Part shown: piece by piece, positions 5,846 to 9,367 of the stretch
Position numbering within the stretch: position 1 is the first letter of the stretch
Layout: each line of letters opens with the position of its first letter
Assembly (NCBI GenBank): GCA_002919115.1
Contig: PKER01000276.1
Coordinates: 1-9,367 of the forward strand
Length of the DNA: 9,367 nucleotides
Origin: a bacterium
GTDB taxonomy: Bacteria; Actinomycetota; Thermoleophilia; Solirubrobacterales; 70-9
Direction: 5' to 3'
Translations under genes and position numbers: made by a program
The notes under the pieces: model-generated
Databases searched by the model: none
What the model was told of the DNA's origin: nothing
Seen by the model: only the letters and a program-made list of their open reading frames with translations

Positions 5846-6586
5846 ATGCCGGCCCAGCGTCCCACGCTTGTAGACCAAGTCCGCGAGCAGATGCTCGAGT
5901 TGATCAGCGACGGCACCTACGCCGTCGGCGACCGCCTGCCCAACGAGCAGGAGATGAGCGAGCGGTTCCAGGTGAGCCGGGCGACCGTCCGGGAGGCCTA
6001 CCGCGCGCTCATCGACATGGGCTATCTGCTGCGCAAGCACGGGACGGGCACGTTCCTCGCGCGGGTGCCGCAGCGGCACGCGCTCGACCACAACCTGAGC
6101 TACACACAGATGATCAGGGCGGCGGGGTTCGAGCCGTCGATCCGGGTGGTCTCGCAACAGCTGCGCGACCCGGACGAGGAGGACCGCAAGCGCCTGCGCC
6201 TCGAGGAGGGCGAGAAGGTCATCGCGGTCGAGCGCGTGCGCCTCGCTGACGACCGCCCGGTGGTCTACAGCGTCGACCGCATCCCGGCGCGGCTCGTGCC
6301 CGAGGAGCGGCGGGACAAGCTGCCCGCGTCGCTCTTCGCCTTCCTCGAGGAGCTGCACCACGGGGCGCGCAACGGCAGGGCGCGCATCCTGCCCGTGCTC
6401 GCGGGCGAGCGCGAGGCCAAGCACCTGCAGGTCGAGGAGGGCACGCCGCTGCTCTTCTTCGACGAGGTCGACTTCGACCAGGCGGGGATGCCGGTGATGG
6501 GCTCGTTCGAGTGGCATACGAGCGACGTGTTCGAGCTCTGGATCAACCGGCGCGCGACCAGCACGGCCTCCGCGAGCCGCTCGTAG
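5846..6586 (+). CDS. GntR-family (HutC subfamily) transcriptional regulator with UTRA domain
   Basis: This 246-aa DNA-binding regulator is probably a repressor released by a phosphorylated pathway intermediate. The N-terminal winged helix (about 6-72) has the classic GntR run LPNEQEMSERFQVSRATVRE (31-50) and the wing KHGTGTF (64-70). The ligand-binding UTRA domain covers about 85-235, with the typical VERVRLADDRPVVYSVDRIP (128-147) and a C-terminal SFEWHTSDVFELWINRR (220-236). GGAGGAG (5828-5834) precedes the ATG by 11 bases. It starts 41 bases after the TIM-barrel stop and is likely the third gene of the operon behind operator copy 3. A weak TAAGAT at 5802-5807 could add a separate promoter. 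It is the only regulator present, so it is the natural reader of the four operators. Confidence 0.92.
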   Translation: MPAQRPTLVDQVREQMLELISDGTYAVGDRLPNEQEMSERFQVSRATVREAYRALIDMGYLLRKHGTGTFLARVPQRHALDHNLSYTQMIRAAGFEPSIRVVSQQLRDPDEEDRKRLRLEEGEKVIAVERVRLADDRPVVYSVDRIPARLVPEERRDKLPASLFAFLEELHHGARNGRARILPVLAGEREAKHLQVEEGTPLLFFDEVDFDQAGMPVMGSFEWHTSDVFELWINRRATSTASASRS

Positions 6587-6602
6587 CGGGCTGGGGTCCC
6601 GT

Positions 6603-6632
6603 TTGACCGGCCGGCGGGTTTACGTCTAGGAT
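6603..6632 (+). promoter_or_regulatory. Promoter of the kinase unit
   Basis: TTGACC (6603-6608), an 18-base spacer, and TAGGAT (6627-6632) make a plausible vegetative promoter starting 17 bases after the gntR stop. Transcription would begin near 6639, inside operator copy 4. A weak hairpin, CGGG (6587-6590) with CCCG (6598-6601) before TTT, might end the gntR transcript but is too short to call. Confidence 0.6.
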
Positions 6633-6637
6633 GAAAG

Positions 6638-6658
6638 TCAGACGTCTGAAGTCTGTCA
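6638..6658 (+). promoter_or_regulatory. Operator copy 4 over the kinase transcription start
   Basis: The heptads are TCAGACG, then TCTGAAG, then TCTGTCA. The first 12 bases, TCAGACGTCTGA (6638-6649), are a perfect palindrome, the best-formed dyad of the four copies. The site begins 5 bases after the -10 box and ends 3 bases before the Shine-Dalgarno GAGGAG (6662-6667), so a bound repressor would block initiation. Confidence 0.8.
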
Positions 6659-6673
6659 ATTGAGGAGAACGCG

Positions 6674-8152
6674 GTGGCTTACGTAATCGGTTGCGACATC
6701 GGGTCACAGAGCGCCAAGGCGGTGCTGATCTCGGCGGACGGCGAGATCGTGGGGACCGCCTCGCACGCCTACCCGATGCATCACCCGGCGAGCGGCTGGG
6801 CCGAGCAGGATCCCGCGGACTACCGCACGGGGATGGCGAACGCCGTGCGCGCCGTGGTCAGCGAGGCGGGCATCTCCCCGGGCGACGTCACGCACATCGG
6901 CCTGTCCAGCCAGGTCGACGGGGTGGTCCCGATCGACGCCCGGAACAGGCCGCTGCGCTCGGCGATCATCTGGCTCGACCGGCGCGCGACCGACCAGGTG
7001 GAACGGCTGGGCGAGGCGGTCGGCGCGGACCGGCTGTTCGAGCTCACCGGGCTGAACCTGGACGCGAGCCACACGGCCCCCAAGCTGATGTGGCTGGCCG
7101 AGAACGACCCGGAGGTCTACGCCGCGGCCGCCCAGCTCCCGTCCGTGGGCGGCTACGCGGTCGCCTGGCTCGTCGGGCGGTCGATCCAGGACCACGCCAA
7201 CGCGTCCTCCACGCTGCTCTACGACGTCCGCGCGCGCGACTGGAGCGACGAGCTGATCGAGGCCGCGGGCCTCGACCGCGCCAAGCTGCCCGAGATCGGC
7301 GAGGCGCACGAGGTCGCGGGCACGCTCACCGCCGAGGCGGCCGAGGCGCTCGGGCTCACGCGCGACTGCGCGGTCGTGGTCAGCACCGGTGACGACCACG
7401 CCTCGTGCCTGGGCGCGGGCGGCGTGCGGCCCGGGATCGTGGTCGACATCGTCGGCACCGCCGAGCCCGTGGGCGTGGCGAGCGACGACCCGGTGTTCGA
7501 CGACACCCGCCTGGTGGAGACGCACGCGCACGCGGTCGCGGGCCAGTTCCTGATCGAGAACCCCGGCTTCGTCTCGGGCGGCAACACGCTCTGGCTGTCC
7601 AAGAACGTCCTCGGGGTGAGCCAGGGCGAGCTCTTCGAGCTCGCCGAGCGCTCCGAGCCCGGGGCGCGCGGCGTGCGCTTCGTCCCGGCGCTCTCAGGCT
7701 CGATGGCGCCTCGGTGGAACGACCACATGCGCGGCGCCTTCGTGGGGCTGTCCATGAACCACGAGGCCTGCGATCTGGCGCGCGCGATCGTCGAGGCCAA
7801 CGTCTTCGCGTTCCGCGACATCTACGACCGGCTCGCCGAGCTCGGCCTGGCCGAGTCCGTGCGCGTGGTGGGGGGCGGCTCGCGCAGCTCGTTGTGGATG
7901 AGGGCCAAGGCGACCGCCTGCAGGACGCCGATCCACCGCGTGAAGGCGGACGAGACGAGCGCGATGGGCGGCGCCCTGCTCGCCGCCGCGGCCGCCGGCA
8001 TGTTCGACTCGCCGGTCGCCGCAGCGGACGCGCTCGTCGAGCTCGCCCCCGAGCCCGTCGAGCCGGACGAGCGCTACACGGAGGTCTACGAGGAGGCGTA
8101 CCGCGAGTACCGCCGGACCTTCGACGCCCTGGAGGAGGTCGTGGGCCGGTGA
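6674..8152 (+). CDS. FGGY-family carbohydrate kinase (xylulokinase-like)
   Basis: This 492-aa cytosolic enzyme transfers phosphate from ATP to a sugar or polyol. The two actin-like domains are visible: the N-terminal phosphate-1 motif GCDIGSQSAKAVLI (6-19), the substrate-side WAEQDP (42-47) and WLDRRA (100-105), then the catalytic region STGDDHASCLGAG (237-249) with D240 as the probable base. Phosphate-2 is DIVGTAEPVG (258-267), and the adenosine motif VVGGGSRSSLW (398-408) leads into DETSAMGGALLAA (426-438). The length is normal for xylulokinase and glycerol kinase relatives; the sequence looks closer to the xylulokinase side, but substrate is not predictable. The GTG start is set by GAGGAG 6 bases upstream. 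It is cotranscribed with the G1P dehydrogenase gene, whose GTG overlaps its TGA. Confidence 0.9.
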   Translation: MAYVIGCDIGSQSAKAVLISADGEIVGTASHAYPMHHPASGWAEQDPADYRTGMANAVRAVVSEAGISPGDVTHIGLSSQVDGVVPIDARNRPLRSAIIWLDRRATDQVERLGEAVGADRLFELTGLNLDASHTAPKLMWLAENDPEVYAAAAQLPSVGGYAVAWLVGRSIQDHANASSTLLYDVRARDWSDELIEAAGLDRAKLPEIGEAHEVAGTLTAEAAEALGLTRDCAVVVSTGDDHASCLGAGGVRPGIVVDIVGTAEPVGVASDDPVFDDTRLVETHAHAVAGQFLIENPGFVSGGNTLWLSKNVLGVSQGELFELAERSEPGARGVRFVPALSGSMAPRWNDHMRGAFVGLSMNHEACDLARAIVEANVFAFRDIYDRLAELGLAESVRVVGGGSRSSLWMRAKATACRTPIHRVKADETSAMGGALLAAAAAGMFDSPVAAADALVELAPEPVEPDERYTEVYEEAYREYRRTFDALEEVVGR

Positions 8153-9367
8153 CGTCGACGCCTGCCAGCCCGCCGGCGCTCGCCGCCGACATCGAGGCCG
8201 CCCTCGCGCACCCGGGGGTGGGCCTGGGGAGCGTGCGCATCGGGGCGGGCGTCCGCCGCGAGGTTGCCGACGCGGTCCCCGCCGGCGCCCGCGTGGCGCT
8301 GCTGCGCGACACGGTGCCCTACAGGACAGCCGACGGCGCCGACGTGAAGGCTGAGGTCGCCGCCCTCCTGCGCGGGCGCGCGGAGGTCAGCGAGGTCGTG
8401 CTCGACGGCGACGTGCACGCCGACGAGCAGACCGTCGCCGCCGCCGTCGAGGGCTGCGCGGACGCCGACTGGGTCGTGACCGTCGGCTCCGGCACCTTGA
8501 GCGACATCGGCAAGGTCGCCGCCGGCGAGCGCCCCCACGTCGTGGTGCAGAGCGCCGCGTCGGTGAACGGGTTCGCCGACGACCAGTCGGTGCTGCTCAA
8601 GAGCGGGGTGAAGCGAACGGTCGCGAGCGCCTGGCCGCGCGCGCTCCTCGTGGACAGCGAGGTGCTCGCGGGGGCGCCGGCGAAGCTCAACCGCTCCGGC
8701 CTCGGGGACATGATCTCGATGTTCACCGCGCCCGCCGACTGGTACCTCTCGTCGCTGGTCGGGCTCGACCGCGGCTGGAACGCCGACGCGGCCGTGATGA
8801 CGCGCCGCTACGGCGACGAGCTGCTCGCCCTCGCGGAGGGGGTGGGCGCCTCCGATCCGGTCGCGCTCGAGCGGCTCGCGGAGTTCCTCACGCTGAGCGG
8901 GCTCTCGATGGGCGTGGCGGGGCAGACCTCGCCCTCGTCGGGGATGGAGCACACGGTGAGCCACATGCTCGACATGGCCCACGGGGCCCGCGGCGAGCAC
9001 ACCGCCCTGCACGGCTCCCAGGTGGGCGTCGCCACCGTGCTCGTCGCGATCGTCTGGCGCCGCGCGCTGGCGCGGATCGACGCGGGCGCCGAGATCGAGG
9101 TGCCGGGCAAGGCCCAGGCCGAGCGCGCCGTGCGCGCGGCGTTCGAGCGGCTCGACCCGAGCGGGAGGATGGGCGAGGAGTGCTGGAACGCGTACGTGAA
9201 GAAGCTCGACAGGCTGCGCGAGCCCGGGGTCGTCGACGCGCTGCGCTCCGCGCTCACCGCCGACTGGGCCGACCACCGCGGCCGGCTCGAGGGCCTTCTG
9301 GAGCGGCCGGAGCGGATCGCGGGGGCGCTCGCCGAGGCGGGCGGGCCCCCCGCCCCTGGGGGGGCCG
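8149..9367 (+). CDS. sn-Glycerol-1-phosphate dehydrogenase family protein (EgsA/AraM-like), 3'-partial
   Basis: This is a metal-dependent NAD(P) dehydrogenase of the iron-containing alcohol dehydrogenase superfamily. Characterised relatives interconvert dihydroxyacetone phosphate and sn-glycerol 1-phosphate. The frame stays open from GTG 8149 to the window end, 406 codons, already about the usual family length, so little should be missing. The nucleotide-binding motif is VGSGTLSDIGK (112-122). SAASVNGFADDQSVL (135-149) and GVKRT (153-157) fit the AraM/G1PDH pattern. Probable metal ligands are D187 in GLGDMIS, a histidine of MEHTVSH (H268 or H272) and H288 in ALHGSQVGV. GGAGGAGG (8131-8138) lies 10 bases upstream, and the 4-bp GTGA overlap with the kinase implies translational coupling. 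Substrates other than glycerol 1-phosphate, such as longer polyol phosphates, cannot be excluded. Confidence 0.85.
   Translation, partial: MTSTPASPPALAADIEAALAHPGVGLGSVRIGAGVRREVADAVPAGARVALLRDTVPYRTADGADVKAEVAALLRGRAEVSEVVLDGDVHADEQTVAAAVEGCADADWVVTVGSGTLSDIGKVAAGERPHVVVQSAASVNGFADDQSVLLKSGVKRTVASAWPRALLVDSEVLAGAPAKLNRSGLGDMISMFTAPADWYLSSLVGLDRGWNADAAVMTRRYGDELLALAEGVGASDPVALERLAEFLTLSGLSMGVAGQTSPSSGMEHTVSHMLDMAHGARGEHTALHGSQVGVATVLVAIVWRRALARIDAGAEIEVPGKAQAERAVRAAFERLDPSGRMGEECWNAYVKKLDRLREPGVVDALRSALTADWADHRGRLEGLLERPERIAGALAEAGGPPAPGGA
9344..9366. repeat. GC-only hairpin at the right edge
   Basis: GGCCCCCC (9344-9351) pairs perfectly with GGGGGGCC (9359-9366) around a 7-base loop, within the last codons of the partial dehydrogenase. 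Homopolymer runs of C and G at the very end of the sequence suggest the assembly may have stopped here, so the final codons should be treated with caution. Confidence 0.5.

Noticed and set aside
8086..9276. A 396-codon - strand frame opposite the terminal dehydrogenase.
   Set aside because: The + strand frame from GTG 8149 carries conserved nucleotide- and metal-binding motifs; the antisense translation has none.

Overview
The window comes from a very high-G+C bacterium with actinobacterial habits: GTG and TTG starts, purine-rich Shine-Dalgarno sites on some genes, none on others (suggesting leaderless mRNAs), and long spurious antisense reading frames. An actinobacterium, perhaps of the Thermoleophilia type, is my guess from composition and protein style only. 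All genes lie on the + strand.

Layout: 1-180 has no supportable gene and holds a cluster of inverted repeats. Then come a GlpD-type FAD glycerol-3-phosphate dehydrogenase (223-1959), an APC-superfamily permease resembling ethanolamine permeases (2083-3513), a GC-rich hairpin terminator (3532-3561), a HAD phosphatase of the beta-phosphoglucomutase-like group (3580-4257), a HAD-IIA (NagD/AraL-type) phosphatase (4269-5093), a small phosphate-binding TIM-barrel protein of unknown reaction (5115-5804), a GntR/HutC regulator with a UTRA domain (5846-6586), an FGGY carbohydrate kinase (6674-8152), and, overlapping it by 4 bp and running off the window, a metal-dependent sn-glycerol-1-phosphate dehydrogenase (EgsA/AraM) family protein (8149-9367+).

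The main discovery is regulatory. The same 21-bp element, three tandem heptads close to TCWGACG that also form overlapping palindromes, occurs four times (196-216, 2013-2033, 4247-4267, 6638-6658). Each copy lies at the promoter of a different transcription unit: glpD; permease plus HAD; HAD-IIA plus TIM barrel plus gntR; kinase plus G1P dehydrogenase. Every gene in the window is therefore downstream of one copy, and the obvious binding protein is the encoded GntR regulator, which would autoregulate through the third copy. This looks like a compact, dedicated regulon.

How the genes may work together (inference): the permease imports a substrate, the FGGY kinase phosphorylates a polyol or sugar, and two unrelated dehydrogenases handle the two glycerol-phosphate enantiomers (or longer polyol phosphates) to make dihydroxyacetone phosphate or a related ketose phosphate. 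The two HAD phosphatases and the TIM barrel would trim or interconvert phosphorylated intermediates. The HAD-IIA plus AraM-like plus FGGY combination recalls araL, araM and araB of the Bacillus subtilis arabinose operon, but no AraA or AraD is present. The substrate cannot be named from sequence alone.
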